From NCBI RefSeq assembly GCF_002076895.1, contig NZ_CP020465.1, positions 682,001-746,000 on the forward strand: a stretch of 64,000 bases of DNA, read 5' to 3'. This document shows, piece after piece, positions 20,066-29,353 of this stretch (its first letter is position 1; the number at the start of each line of letters is the position of its first letter). Source of the stretch: Cognaticolwellia beringensis. Its GTDB lineage: Bacteria; Pseudomonadota; Gammaproteobacteria; Enterobacterales; Alteromonadaceae. Below the pieces are notes generated by a model. It saw nothing but the letters and a program-made list of their open reading frames with translations. It was not told where the DNA came from and did no database searches. The translations under genes were made by a program, and so were the position numbers.

Positions 20066-20215
20066 CATTGAAAAAACCAGTCTAACGACTGGTTTTTTTT
20101 TCGCTTCAATATTTTGCCATTATTGAAGCGAAGCATTGAAAGAGCGCTGTGAATGCTCATTATGAGCAACATTCACTATCTCCTAAGCATGAGATATAAA
20201 AAAACAGTTTATTGC

Positions 20216-20292
20216 GGACGCGTAGCTCAGCTGGATAGAGTACCTGGCTACGAACCAGGCGGTCGCAGGTTCGACTCCTGCCGCGTCCGCCA
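20216..20292 (+). tRNA. tRNA-Arg (anticodon ACG), copy 5
   Basis: Same 77-nt sequence, last cassette; followed by the terminator and then by unrelated sequence. Confidence 0.97.
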
Positions 20293-20351
20293 CATTGAAA
20301 AAACCAGTCTAACGACTGGTTTTTTTTCGCCTAAAATACCTTCACAATACT

Positions 20352-20399
20352 TTCAACTTCAACTTCAACTTCAACTTCAACTTCAACTTCAACTTCAAC
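20352..20399. repeat. Hexamer microsatellite (TTCAAC)x8
   Basis: Eight perfect TTCAAC units, 25 bp past the last tRNA-Arg terminator, in non-coding DNA. It is a likely site of length variation. Confidence 0.97.
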
Positions 20400-21139
20400 T
20401 CATAGCCCAAATACATACCTTATCAAAATTTCATCCATTAGATGGTCTACTTCATACGTAGGGAAAATGGCCCAATGTATAGCGTTTATTTTAGTCACTA
20501 ATAGTTAAAATTATTAAAATAAAAAAAGAGAAAATTTTTATGCTTTGACCCGTAAAAAAAACAAATAATTGATCTTAATACAACGGGTGACTATTCTTTT
20601 GGAATCATTCAATTTTCCGATGGTATATATTGACTGTTTTATTGATGTTGTCATTGAGAAAAAACACCATTAGCGTATTAAGGATGAAATTTAATCGAAC
20701 ACTTGCGTAATTCAATGGGTTCAATTATTAAATTACGTATTAGATTTATAAACTAAGCTTCGCAAAAAATTCTTTAGTCCAATTGGTATATGTTGCTTTA
20801 TAGATTTCTCTATAAAGTGAAGGTGTTTATTACCTATTAAATGTGGTTTTATTGAACAGCGTGAGTTGAATTATTAGTTTTATTTTATATATTGCATATT
20901 GTATATTATCTTTGTTTTTTTATTTCTAATGGCCGTTATTCATGAGGTTGATATTGTATACAATCTTGTTTTTATATCACATTGTATAAAATAATAATGA
21001 AATGTTATTAAATTTAGCTTGTTTTTTGAACTATTATGGCTTGACATCGTTTTTTTTTATCAATTTGTAAGAATTTGTTTGCTTTTTACACATTGGAGTG
21101 ATTATTCTAATTATATAAAAATTTCTTGAGAGTAAAATA
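20400..21139. other. Long AT-rich gene-free region upstream of oadGAB
   Basis: No gene or RNA family recognised in about 740 bp. It must carry the oad promoter. A perfect 12-base palindrome ATTGTATACAAT (20953-20964) with related partial sites (TATTGTATATTA near 20896-20907, ATTGTATAAAAT near 20980-20991) suggests an operator. Confidence 0.45.
20953..20964. promoter_or_regulatory. Perfect palindrome, possible operator of the oad operon
   Basis: ATTGTATACAAT is exactly self-complementary and lies 176 bp before oadG. Related half-matching sequences flank it. GntR-family (FCD type) regulators of organic-acid genes often bind TTGT-N-ACAA sites, so this is a candidate. No regulator gene is adjacent. 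Confidence 0.35.
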
Positions 21140-21412
21140 ATGGAAAATCTTCAGCAGTTATTTATTGAAGCAGGCACTTTAATGCTAGCCGGAATGGTCT
21201 TTGTTTTTTCCTTTTTAGGTTTGTTGATTGTTTTTATCAACATTGTGCTGGTTAAGTTAGCAAAAAAATATCCTGACGCCATTGTAGAGAGTAGAGCCTC
21301 AAGTAAAAAAAATAATAAAACACAAAACGGCAAAGGTGTTTCACCTGCAGTCGTCGCAGCAATATCTTCTGCTGTTACTCAATATCGTAAACAACATTCT
21401 GCACAGAAATAG
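21140..21412 (+). CDS. oadG: Oxaloacetate decarboxylase gamma chain
   Basis: 90-residue small subunit: one N-terminal membrane helix (about residues 15-37, LMLAGMVFVFSFLGLLIVFINIVLV) and a Lys-rich cytoplasmic tail. OadG assembles the alpha and beta subunits and binds zinc. It is first in oadGAB, three bases before oadA. Confidence 0.92.
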   Translation: MENLQQLFIEAGTLMLAGMVFVFSFLGLLIVFINIVLVKLAKKYPDAIVESRASSKKNNKTQNGKGVSPAVVAAISSAVTQYRKQHSAQK

Positions 21413-21415
21413 GAA

Positions 21416-23191
21416 ATGACCATGACCAAGCCCCTAGGAATTACTGAAGTCGTATTACGCGACGGCCATCAATCATTGCTCGCTACACGTTTGCGATTGG
21501 AAGATATGCTGCCCATTGCGGCTAAAATGGATGAAATTGGATATTGGTCAATAGAGTCCTGGGGTGGTGCCACCTTTGACTCTTGTATTCGTTATTTAGG
21601 CGAAGATCCTTGGGAGCGTATTCGTGCGCTGAAAAAGGCTATGCCGAAAACAAAACAGCAAATGTTATTTCGTGGTCAAAATATTTTAGGCTACCGCCAT
21701 TACGCTGATGATGTAGTAGAAAAATTTGTCGAGCGCGCACATGTAAATGGTATTGACGTTTTTAGAATTTTTGATGCGATGAACGATGTACGTAATTTAC
21801 AAACATCGATTAAAGCGGCAGTAAAGGTTGGCGCACATGCGCAAGGCACATTAAGTTATACCGAAAGCCCAGTTCACAACCTTGAAGGTTGGTTAACTAT
21901 GGCTAAGCAACTCGAAGATATGGGCGCGCACTCGTTGTGTATCAAAGATATGGCAGGTTTATTAAAGCCTTACGATGCAGCTGAGCTGATTGGCCGTTTA
22001 AAAGAAACCGTATCTTTGCCTATCGCATTACATTGTCATGCAACAACGGGATTAAGTGTTGCGACACACATGAAAGCGATTGATGCAGATATTGACGTCA
22101 TTGATACCGCTATTTCATCAATGAGTATGACTTACGGGCATTCACCAACAGAAACGATTGTCTCTATTGTTGAAGGCACACAGCGCGATACTGGTTTAGA
22201 TATGGTTAAGTTAGCCGAAGTCGCGACTTACTTTCGTGATGTGCGTGAAAAATATGCTCAGTTTGAAGGCAGTTTGCGTGGTATCGATGCTCGTATCTTA
22301 CTAGCTCAAGTACCTGGTGGCATGCTAACTAACATGGAAAGCCAATTAAAAGAACAAGGTGCTGCTGATAAACTTGATGAAGTACTGACTGAAATTCCAA
22401 AAGTACGTAAAGATCTTGGCTATATTCCTTTAGTAACACCTACCTCGCAAATTGTTGGTACTCAGTCGGTATTAAATGTATTAACTGGTGAGCGCTACAA
22501 GTCAATTACCAAAGAAACAGCAGGTGTATTAAAAGGTGAATATGGTAAAACTGCAGCACCAGTTAATGCCGAATTACAAGCAAGAGTACTTGACGGTAAA
22601 GAAGCGATAACTTGTCGTCCTGCAGATTTACTTGATCCAGAAATGGATAAATTATCGGTTGAATTACAACAAATTGCCGGTGAGAAAAACATTACTTTAG
22701 CTGAAGATACTATCGATGATGTTTTAACTTATGCTCTATTTCCACAAATTGGTTTAAAGTTTTTAGAAAACCGTAATAACCCAGATGCTTTTGAGCCAGC
22801 ACCAACCAAAGCCAATGCTAAAAGTGCTTCTGCATCTGCTACGAGCTCTGCAAGCACCGATCCTGAAAGTTACGCTGTCAGTGTAGACGGTAAAGTTTAT
22901 GACGTTGTAGTAGCCCCTGGTGGTTCTATAGATACTATTCAAGCAGCTAGTAAAGCACCTGCTGCAAGTTTAACAGGCGGAGAAGCTTTAAAAGCACCTT
23001 TAGCAGGTAATATATTTAAAGTATTAGTGAATGAAGGTGACGAAGTCGAAGAAGGCGAAGTGGTTATCATTATGGAAGCAATGAAAATGGAAACTGAAAT
23101 CAGGGCGACAAAAGCCGGAGAAATTTCGGTTGTTCACACCAGAGAAGGTGATTCAGTCGCCGTTGGTGATATCTTGTTAAGCTTGGTGTAG
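21416..23191 (+). CDS. oadA: Oxaloacetate decarboxylase alpha chain (biotin-dependent)
   Basis: 591 residues. The N-terminal carboxyltransferase domain ([28 protein letters not shown], metal site) transfers the carboxyl group of oxaloacetate to biotin. An association domain and an Ala/Ser-rich linker (about residues 465-485) follow. The C-terminal biotinyl domain has the biotin-Lys motif EAMKMETEI near residue 555. It acts with OadB as a primary Na+ pump. Two ATGs six bases apart (21416, 21422) are possible starts. Confidence 0.96.
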   Translation: MTMTKPLGITEVVLRDGHQSLLATRLRLEDMLPIAAKMDEIGYWSIESWGGATFDSCIRYLGEDPWERIRALKKAMPKTKQQMLFRGQNILGYRHYADDVVEKFVERAHVNGIDVFRIFDAMNDVRNLQTSIKAAVKVGAHAQGTLSYTESPVHNLEGWLTMAKQLEDMGAHSLCIKDMAGLLKPYDAAELIGRLKETVSLPIALHCHATTGLSVATHMKAIDADIDVIDTAISSMSMTYGHSPTETIVSIVEGTQRDTGLDMVKLAEVATYFRDVREKYAQFEGSLRGIDARILLAQVPGGMLTNMESQLKEQGAADKLDEVLTEIPKVRKDLGYIPLVTPTSQIVGTQSVLNVLTGERYKSITKETAGVLKGEYGKTAAPVNAELQARVLDGKEAITCRPADLLDPEMDKLSVELQQIAGEKNITLAEDTIDDVLTYALFPQIGLKFLENRNNPDAFEPAPTKANAKSASASATSSASTDPESYAVSVDGKVYDVVVAPGGSIDTIQAASKAPAASLTGGEALKAPLAGNIFKVLVNEGDEVEEGEVVIIMEAMKMETEIRATKAGEISVVHTREGDSVAVGDILLSLV

Positions 23192-23199
23192 GAAAGTCC

Positions 23200-24327
23200 A
23201 TGGAATCTTTAAAATTATTGTGGATGTCCACAGGCTTAGCAAACTTTGAGCTAGGCCAAGTGATCATGATGCTAGTAGGTTGTGGCTTACTTTACCTTGC
23301 GATTGCCCGAAATTTTGAGCCACTATTATTAGTGCCTATGGGGTTTGGTGCTATTTTAACTAATATCCCAGTCGCTGGCTTTTCTGAAGTGGGTGGTTTG
23401 TTACATTTCATTTACTACGCAGGAATCGATACCGGCATATTCCCATTACTCATTTTTATGGGGGTTGGTGCCATGACTGATTTTGGTGCGTTAATTGCGA
23501 ACCCTAAAACATTACTTTTAGGTGCAGCCGCTCAGTTTGGTATTTTCGCTACGCTGTTTGGTGCTATTGCGTTAAATTTTGTCGGTCTAGATTTCTCTAT
23601 GAAAGATGCGTCTGCAATCGCCATCATTGGTGGGGCAGATGGACCAACAGCAATATTCTTAGCATCAAAACTTGCCCCTGATTTACTTGGTGCGATTGCT
23701 GTTGCAGCCTACTCTTATATGGCGTTAGTACCGATTATTCAGCCACCAATAATGCGTGCACTAACTACAGAAGATGAACGTAAAATTGAGATGGCACAAT
23801 TACGTCATGTTACTAAGGTTGAGAAAATTATTTTCCCGCTTGGTGTCTTAATGATGACGATATTCTTTTTACCTGCGGCCACGCCATTGGTAGGGATGTT
23901 TTGTTTAGGTAATTTGATGCGCGAGTGTGGCGTTGTAGACCGCTTAAGCTCTACAGCACAGAATGAGCTAATCAATATTGTTACGATCTTCCTAGGTTTA
24001 GGTGTAGGGTCAAAGTTAAGCGCAGACCAATTTTTGAACGCGAAAACCTTAGGCATATTAGCATTAGGTGCGGTAGCATTTTCAATCGGTACAGCTGCTG
24101 GCGTACTTATGGCGAAGTTAATGAACAAACTGTCAAAAGAAAAAGTTAACCCACTTATTGGTGCTGCAGGTGTATCGGCGGTGCCAATGGCAGCTCGAGT
24201 CGCCAACAAGGTCGGCTTAGAGTCCAATCCGCATAACTTTTTACTTATGCATGCTATGGGGCCAAATGTTGCGGGTGTGCTTGGTTCAGCTGTTGCTGCC
24301 GGTATATTATTAGCGTTAGTTGGTTAA
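23200..24327 (+). CDS. oadB: Oxaloacetate decarboxylase beta chain (Na+ pump)
   Basis: 375-residue integral membrane protein that decarboxylates carboxybiotin and exports Na+. Visible are the conserved [10 protein letters not shown] motif (Asp203-type Na+ site) and [12 protein letters not shown], with about nine hydrophobic helices. Shorter than some homologues but in the family range. It starts 8 bp after oadA. Confidence 0.96.
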   Translation: MESLKLLWMSTGLANFELGQVIMMLVGCGLLYLAIARNFEPLLLVPMGFGAILTNIPVAGFSEVGGLLHFIYYAGIDTGIFPLLIFMGVGAMTDFGALIANPKTLLLGAAAQFGIFATLFGAIALNFVGLDFSMKDASAIAIIGGADGPTAIFLASKLAPDLLGAIAVAAYSYMALVPIIQPPIMRALTTEDERKIEMAQLRHVTKVEKIIFPLGVLMMTIFFLPAATPLVGMFCLGNLMRECGVVDRLSSTAQNELINIVTIFLGLGVGSKLSADQFLNAKTLGILALGAVAFSIGTAAGVLMAKLMNKLSKEKVNPLIGAAGVSAVPMAARVANKVGLESNPHNFLLMHAMGPNVAGVLGSAVAAGILLALVG

Positions 24328-24387
24328 TATACTTGATTATCACCATGCGCTAGATAAGTCTTTATTTTGAGCTAGGCTCAACACATT

Positions 24388-24417
24388 AAAAAAGGGAAGC
24401 ATTGCTTCCCTTTTTTT
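24388..24417. terminator. Bidirectional terminator between oadB and pdxH
   Basis: GGGAAGC/GCTTCCC stem with an A-run before and a seven-T run after; serves the convergent oadB and pdxH genes. Confidence 0.9.
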
Positions 24418-24447
24418 ATAATCAAACGATAACAATTAATCAATATT

Positions 24448-25101
24448 CTATGGTTGCAGTTTAAAGTTATCCCAACCTGTAGCATTTCTTTCAAAACAAA
24501 CACGGTCATGTAAGCGGCTTGTACGACCTTGCCAAAATTCAATATAGTTAGGTTTAATTCGCCAGCCCCCCCAAAACTCTGGTAATGGGACTTCTTTTCC
24601 CGCAAATTTCTTCGTGTAGAAAGCAACACTGTCAGCAAGCTCAGTCTCAGTTTGAATTTTACTACTTTGTTTGGATGCCCAAGCGCCAATTTGGCTACCG
24701 CGATCTCGGCTATGAAAATATTTTGCTGATTGCTCAGCGCTAACTTTTTCAACACAACCTTCAATGCGAATTTGACGTTGCAACACATTCCAATGAAATA
24801 ACAAGGCTATCTTGTCATTATCACTGAGTTCTTGGCTCTTTCGGCTCGCGTAATTGGTATAAAAGATAAAGCCATCTTGGCTAAATTCTTTCAGTAGTAC
24901 CATTCGACAACTTGGTTGCCCGTCTTGGTTTACACTACTCACGGACATGGCTTCAGGTAGCAAAATACCTGACTTATTAGCCTCATCAAACCAAATTTCA
25001 AAAAGTGAGAAGGGGTCAGCGTTTATGTCAATTGCAGGTAAAGGCAAAGCAACGCCTTGACCAAAGGTCAATAGGCAGCGAATTTTTTCAAATAAAGTCA
25101 T
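24448..25101 (-). CDS. pdxH: Pyridoxamine 5'-phosphate oxidase
   Basis: 217 residues, FMN-dependent. Oxidises pyridoxine/pyridoxamine phosphate to PLP. The family motifs RMVLLKEFSQDGFIFYTNY and WRIKPNYIEFWQGRTSRLHD (PLP/FMN binding) are present, and the C-terminus WDNFKLQP resembles the usual W..xRLxP end. It is convergent with oadB. Confidence 0.96.
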   Translation of the reverse strand: MTLFEKIRCLLTFGQGVALPLPAIDINADPFSLFEIWFDEANKSGILLPEAMSVSSVNQDGQPSCRMVLLKEFSQDGFIFYTNYASRKSQELSDNDKIALLFHWNVLQRQIRIEGCVEKVSAEQSAKYFHSRDRGSQIGAWASKQSSKIQTETELADSVAFYTKKFAGKEVPLPEFWGGWRIKPNYIEFWQGRTSRLHDRVCFERNATGWDNFKLQP

Positions 25102-25237
25102 AATTAGGTAATTAAGTCGCGTAAATATTAGGTTAATAATAGCAGTTTTAGATAAGAAACAAATCGTTACCGATAAAATATTAATGTTAATATTTTATCG
25201 TTGGCAGTAGGTGTTTAAGTGTTAGCAGCGTCAGTGA

Positions 25238-25417
25238 TTAGAAATCCCAGTCGTCAGCGTCGTCTAGTAACGCTTTTAGACGTTTTTTTTCTAGCAAATC
25301 GTCAATGCGTTTTCTAACGTCGACATTATGAGAAGTCTTATTGCCTTTAGGTAAGTCTTTGTCATAACTGTCTTGTTCTACGTCTGGGGTAGAGTCATCT
25401 GTTAAATCGTCATTCAT
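25238..25417 (-). CDS. Small acidic protein, PA3496-like
   Basis: 59 residues, MNDDLTDDSTPDVEQ at the start and RKRIDDLLEKKRLKALLDD near the end, closing with ADDWDF. The RRxIxxLxExKRL helix with an acidic tail resembles the PA3496 family of small proteins in gammaproteobacteria, sometimes named putative envelope integrity proteins. A GTAGG sequence precedes the ATG. It stands between pdxH and tmcA; the function is unknown. 25418-25842 shows nothing else. Confidence 0.7.
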   Translation of the reverse strand: MNDDLTDDSTPDVEQDSYDKDLPKGNKTSHNVDVRKRIDDLLEKKRLKALLDDADDWDF

Positions 25418-25842
25418 TTTTTATACCTACGGCTTTTACAATATTTGCTGCAATTACAATAAATATCGGCATCAATATAAAAATTATAGCCGAGTCTTTA
25501 ATTTAATAAATATTCACTACCATCATGCAAAATATTTTTAATTTGCGATATCTTAAAAATGACTAGTTTATAATCATAGTGAATATGACGAAAATTTATA
25601 GCTGTTCTACTTTTCGAAGCCAGACTGTGACTTAAAGAAAAGCGAGTATAATTTGAACTTAGGCAACTAATGACGGATTTTCAACTAATTATTTTTTTCA
25701 TTTCAATATAATATAGCGGTTACAGTGCAAATGACTGATATTCCAAGCTGATTTACTCGTTCGCCGTTATTTAGCTTTGATTAGTGCTCTGATAGACTTA
25801 TACCTCTTGGTGTTAGCCAAGATAATTTTAAGGTTGAAGTTG

Positions 25843-28101
25843 ATGTTGAAAGATAAATTTGGACGCTGGTGTTTACAGTTACAGCAATTAACGAAAGCTA
25901 AGCGTTGGCGTAGTTTAGTTGTTTTGGTTGGTGATGAACCTTGGACAGTTCAACAGCTCGACACAAGTTTAGCCTTGTTTTTATCAGCCGAAATATCTAA
26001 TGATACATCTAAAAAGCAAGGGCTTGCTTATGCTGATATTGCCAATATTAGTGATCCACATCAGCTTATTTCAGTAAATAAAAAAAACTATAGCCAATAT
26101 TTAGGTACTGAACAAAACGTAATTGTATTTTCCGCAGATAATATGCCTGAGAATAATTCAGGTGATTTTACCAGTGATTTTGATATTGATGCTTTCGCTG
26201 CACTTTCAGGTGCTTTGGTCGCGGGTGGGGTTTTCTTACTTTTACTAAAACCATGGCAGGTTGAGCAGCTAAAGCAGTCGCAATCGCAAGACTATTTTCT
26301 CCAACGTTTTATTCGGCAATTAGTCGCTGAACAATGCTATTTAATTAATGAAGAAACCATTGAGTTTCCTTCCTTATTGCCTTTGAATGAAAGTGTAATA
26401 ACGCCGGTAAATACTAATCATCATGTGCAATTAACGACCAATAGTCAGGTAATGAAATTACCATACGGTTGTGTGACTCAAGAACAAGTTTTGGCGGTCG
26501 AGGCTATGCTGAAAGTATTGTCGGGTCATAGAGACAGGCCTTTGGTACTCACGGCAGATCGAGGTCGTGGTAAATCGACAGCACTAGCACTTGCGGCGTG
26601 TCAGATGCTGGAAAATGCTAAACAACCAATCAAAATTATTATTACCGCGGCAAGTAAACAGGCCCTAATAATATTTTTTCAGCAGGTTGAACAACACTTA
26701 TCTAGTGCTAAGGTACTAACAACTCATGTTGAACACCCTAATGGTCTAATTGTTTACTATCCTATTGATGTGCTGTTAAAAGAGCAACCCGAAGCTAGTA
26801 TTGTGATGGTGGATGAAGCGGCCGCGATTCCGGTTTACCTTTTACAGCAGTTACTCGCTCATTATCATCGCTTAATATTTGCCAGCACCATTCATGGTTA
26901 TGAAGGTGCAGGGCGCGGCTTTAGTATTAAGTTTCGCCAAGTTTTACAGCGATTGATGCCGCATTGGCGCAACATGCACATTAATGAACCTATTCGCTGG
27001 GCTAGTAATGACCCACTCGAGAAATTTGTTTTCGCGAGTTGTTTATTGAACGCTAAATTGCCAAGTTATGACAACAATACTCAGGCAATAACTCAGGCAA
27101 TAACTCAGGCAATAACTCAGACAATAAATCAAACTGATACAACGACAGTAGAGCTTGTTAGCGCCGAACAACTTCTTGAAAACGAAATGCTTTTACAACA
27201 AACCTTTGCTGTGTTGGTAACTGCTCACTATCAAACTTCACCAAGCGATTTGAAAATACTGTTGAATAATAAAGCAGTGTCATTGTTTGTGCTCAGAATA
27301 GGGGCTAATGTTTTAGGTGTTGCCATGCTCATGCGTGAGGGCCATGTAGATGAAAAGCTTGTCGAGTTGGTTAATGGTAATCAGCGCCGATTGCGTGATC
27401 AATTTTTGCCACAATCTTTACTGGTGCATTGTGGTATCAAAGACAGTTTTAATTATAGTTACCAAAGAGTGATGCGTATTGCCATTCACCCTCAATACCA
27501 AGGGCAAGGGCTAGGACGTGATTTTTTATATCAAATTGAACAGTCTATTGCTAAGCAAGGTATCGACTTTATTGGCGCTAGTTTTGCTGGCAACGCAACA
27601 TTAGTTAATTTTTGGCAGTGTTCTGGCTTTAGCGTAGCCCGAGTTGGGTTTAGTAAAGATAAAGCGAGTGGCGAACATTCCTGTTTGGTAACTAAAGCAT
27701 TAACTCCTAAAGCCGGCGCTTTACAGCCTGTTATTACTCAACAGTTCTATCGGCAATTTGACTATTGGTTAACCGATGAGTTTAAGCATATGTCAGCCAC
27801 CTTAATTTGGCAGTTGCTTCATGGAAATATTGCCTTGAAAACGTTAACACTCGATAGTGAAATTATGCAAAGTGTTAATGACTTTTCTACTGGCCAGCGA
27901 CAATTTAGTAGCTGTGTTTATGCTTTACACCAATGGCTATTAAAGCATTGTACTGACCCGTTTAACGTTGGAGTATTACCCTTGCTTGCAAGGATTTTAC
28001 AAAAACACAGCATAGAGCAAGTTTGTCAACAATATGGTTTTACCGGTAAAAAAGCATTAAACCAGCACTTGATAAATTACATCAAACTTCAGCAAAGTTA
28101 A
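25843..28101 (+). CDS. tmcA: tRNA(Met) cytidine acetyltransferase
   Basis: About 752 residues. Makes N4-acetylcytidine at the wobble base of elongator tRNA-Met using acetyl-CoA and ATP/GTP. The P-loop is ADRGRGKST and a helicase-like Asp box is VMVDEAAAIP; a GNAT acetyltransferase domain carries the acetyl-CoA motif YQGQGLGRDFL, followed by a C-terminal tRNA-binding region. The ATG at 25843 gives MLKDKFGRWCLQL, matching the family N-terminus; a TTG at 25777 is unlikely. A 12-bp tandem repeat in the ATPase-GNAT linker encodes repeated QAIT. Confidence 0.93.
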   Translation: MLKDKFGRWCLQLQQLTKAKRWRSLVVLVGDEPWTVQQLDTSLALFLSAEISNDTSKKQGLAYADIANISDPHQLISVNKKNYSQYLGTEQNVIVFSADNMPENNSGDFTSDFDIDAFAALSGALVAGGVFLLLLKPWQVEQLKQSQSQDYFLQRFIRQLVAEQCYLINEETIEFPSLLPLNESVITPVNTNHHVQLTTNSQVMKLPYGCVTQEQVLAVEAMLKVLSGHRDRPLVLTADRGRGKSTALALAACQMLENAKQPIKIIITAASKQALIIFFQQVEQHLSSAKVLTTHVEHPNGLIVYYPIDVLLKEQPEASIVMVDEAAAIPVYLLQQLLAHYHRLIFASTIHGYEGAGRGFSIKFRQVLQRLMPHWRNMHINEPIRWASNDPLEKFVFASCLLNAKLPSYDNNTQAITQAITQAITQTINQTDTTTVELVSAEQLLENEMLLQQTFAVLVTAHYQTSPSDLKILLNNKAVSLFVLRIGANVLGVAMLMREGHVDEKLVELVNGNQRRLRDQFLPQSLLVHCGIKDSFNYSYQRVMRIAIHPQYQGQGLGRDFLYQIEQSIAKQGIDFIGASFAGNATLVNFWQCSGFSVARVGFSKDKASGEHSCLVTKALTPKAGALQPVITQQFYRQFDYWLTDEFKHMSATLIWQLLHGNIALKTLTLDSEIMQSVNDFSTGQRQFSSCVYALHQWLLKHCTDPFNVGVLPLLARILQKHSIEQVCQQYGFTGKKALNQHLINYIKLQQS
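27079..27126 (+). repeat. 12-bp in-frame tandem repeat in tmcA
   Basis: ACTCAGGCAATA three times plus a fourth unit with one change; encodes TQAI TQAI TQAI TQTI. Being a multiple of three, length changes keep the frame. Confidence 0.9.
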
Positions 28102-28129
28102 TTAATAATAAATCATTGATGACTTTTTA

Positions 28130-28306
28130 TTAATTAACACATAATTTCAATAAAGACTGCCATAAAGTTTTCCGCGCATTGTTGTCAAGGCATCTGCAAT
28201 CGTTGCCCGTTATCACACCAGAGGAAATTAACTGAGCTAATAAAACTGTTGATATTTCAACTTGAGCTTTCCCTGCACACCCTTCATTGACTTGTTTGAA
28301 TCCCAT
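28130..28306 (-). CDS. Small Cys-containing protein of unknown function, probably iron-regulated
   Basis: 58 residues starting MGFKQVNEGCAGKAQVE, with four Cys in total including a C-x-C in GNDCRCLDNNARK, and ending LLKLCVN. The start has a good ribosome site (AAGGAAT, six bases before the ATG). The gene is convergent with tmcA and divergent from the ABC exporter, with a perfect Fur-box-like palindrome 67 bp upstream. No domain recognised with certainty; I recall similar short (V/C)RCLD proteins in marine gammaproteobacteria but cannot name the family. Confidence 0.6.
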   Translation of the reverse strand: MGFKQVNEGCAGKAQVEISTVLLAQLISSGVITGNDCRCLDNNARKTLWQSLLKLCVN

Positions 28307-28372
28307 TATTATTCCTTGCGCTGCTTACTAACATAACATTGTTAAAACAATAGTAGAAAACCACAATCAATG

Positions 28373-28395
28373 CAAATGATAATTATTATCATTTG
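28373..28395. promoter_or_regulatory. Fur box
   Basis: A 23-base perfect inverted repeat with 11-base arms (CAAATGATAAT / ATTATCATTTG) around a central T. It contains the GATAAT-x-ATTATC core of the classic Fur consensus. It lies between the divergent small Cys gene (67 bp) and the ABC exporter (73 bp), so it could repress both under iron-replete conditions. Confidence 0.8.
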
Positions 28396-28467
28396 TGGGT
28401 AGGTATTCTGGTATTAATATTTTGAATCAGCCGTTAGAATACAGCATGGGTATTATTGAGGTGTGTC

Positions 28468-29349
28468 ATGCAAGAAGTTATTCGTGTTGAAAATTTAACC
28501 AAGCGTTATAAAGATGTTATTGCAGTAGACAATGTTAACTTTGCTATTCAAAAAGGTCATTGCTTTGGGCTGCTAGGGCCCAATGGTGCTGGAAAAACTA
28601 CCACGATAGAAATAATGGAAGGCATTATTAAAGCAACCAAAGGCCAAGTGTTTTATTACGGTAAGCCTATTGATGAGTCGATGTCACAACAAATAGGTAT
28701 TCAATTTCAGCACACAGCTTTGCAAGATTTTCTCACCGTTAAAGAAACCTTAAATCTTTTTACTTCGTTTTATCAACATACAGTGTCACATGAAAAATTA
28801 ATTGAATTATGTGATTTACGTGAGTTTTTAAACCGAGACAATCGCCTTTTGTCTGGTGGGCAACGTCAGCGATTATTACTGGCGTTAGCATTAATTAATG
28901 ACCCTGACATTGTTTTTCTTGACGAACCAACTACTGGATTAGATCCTCAAGCGAGACGAAATTTTTGGCAGTTGATAAAAAATATTAAAGCACAAAATAA
29001 AACCGTAGTGTTAACTACGCATTATATGGACGAAGCCCAACAATTATGTGATGACGTGTTAATTATGGATCATGGGCAGGTGATCGCTCGTGGCACACCA
29101 AGACAGTTGTTGAACCAGCATTTTAATGAAGTGTTTATATATCTACCGGTAGAACAGGTGCCAGATGAACTTTGTCAGCAATCAAATTGGCAAGTTAACG
29201 AACAACAGGTAGAAATTACTACCTCCGATGTGGAAGCAACTATCGCCTTATTATTAGCAAAAAATGTTTCACTTTCAGGGTTGCATGTTAAATCTCCTAA
29301 TTTGGATGATTTATTTTTGAAATTGACTGGCCACTCACTAAGGGATTAA
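28468..29349 (+). CDS. ABC-2 type exporter, ATP-binding subunit
   Basis: 293 residues. Walker A GPNGAGKTTT, signature LSGGQRQRLLLAL, Walker B DIVFLDEPTTGLDP and the H-loop LTTHYMDEA are all intact, and a C-terminal ~90-residue extension follows as in drug/polysaccharide exporters of the CcmA/NodI type. The ATG at 28468 with GAGG upstream is chosen over a TTG at 28456. It is followed 4 bp later by its permease. The substrate is unknown; the nearby Fur box suggests a link to iron. Confidence 0.9.
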   Translation: MQEVIRVENLTKRYKDVIAVDNVNFAIQKGHCFGLLGPNGAGKTTTIEIMEGIIKATKGQVFYYGKPIDESMSQQIGIQFQHTALQDFLTVKETLNLFTSFYQHTVSHEKLIELCDLREFLNRDNRLLSGGQRQRLLLALALINDPDIVFLDEPTTGLDPQARRNFWQLIKNIKAQNKTVVLTTHYMDEAQQLCDDVLIMDHGQVIARGTPRQLLNQHFNEVFIYLPVEQVPDELCQQSNWQVNEQQVEITTSDVEATIALLLAKNVSLSGLHVKSPNLDDLFLKLTGHSLRD

Positions 29350-29353
29350 TAAC

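Larger units (their letters stand above)
19536..20327 (+). repeat. Tandem array of tRNA-Arg cassettes (~227-bp units)
   Basis: Units start at 19536, 19763, 19989 and 20216 (spacing 227, 226, 227). Each holds the tRNA, a terminator (CCAGTC / GACTGG plus 8-9 Ts) and a spacer containing a nine-base stem CGCTTCAAT/ATTGAAGCG and, just before the next tRNA, ATATAA preceded 16 bases upstream by TTCACT, a possible promoter. The only length difference is one T in the terminator run. The fourth unit loses the match a few bases after its terminator. Confidence 0.95.

Noticed and set aside
19536..20327. CRISPR-like regular repeats
   Set aside because: The repeating unit is a whole tRNA gene plus spacer of ~227 bp and the spacers are identical, not unique, so it is a tRNA cassette array.
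19489..20461. Several ORFs across the tRNA-Arg array, including antisense frames containing GRSRTCDRLVRSQVLYPAE and sense frames containing RVAQLDRVPGYEPGGRRFDS
   Set aside because: They are translations of the tRNA sequences themselves, repeat with the cassettes and are a known annotation artefact.
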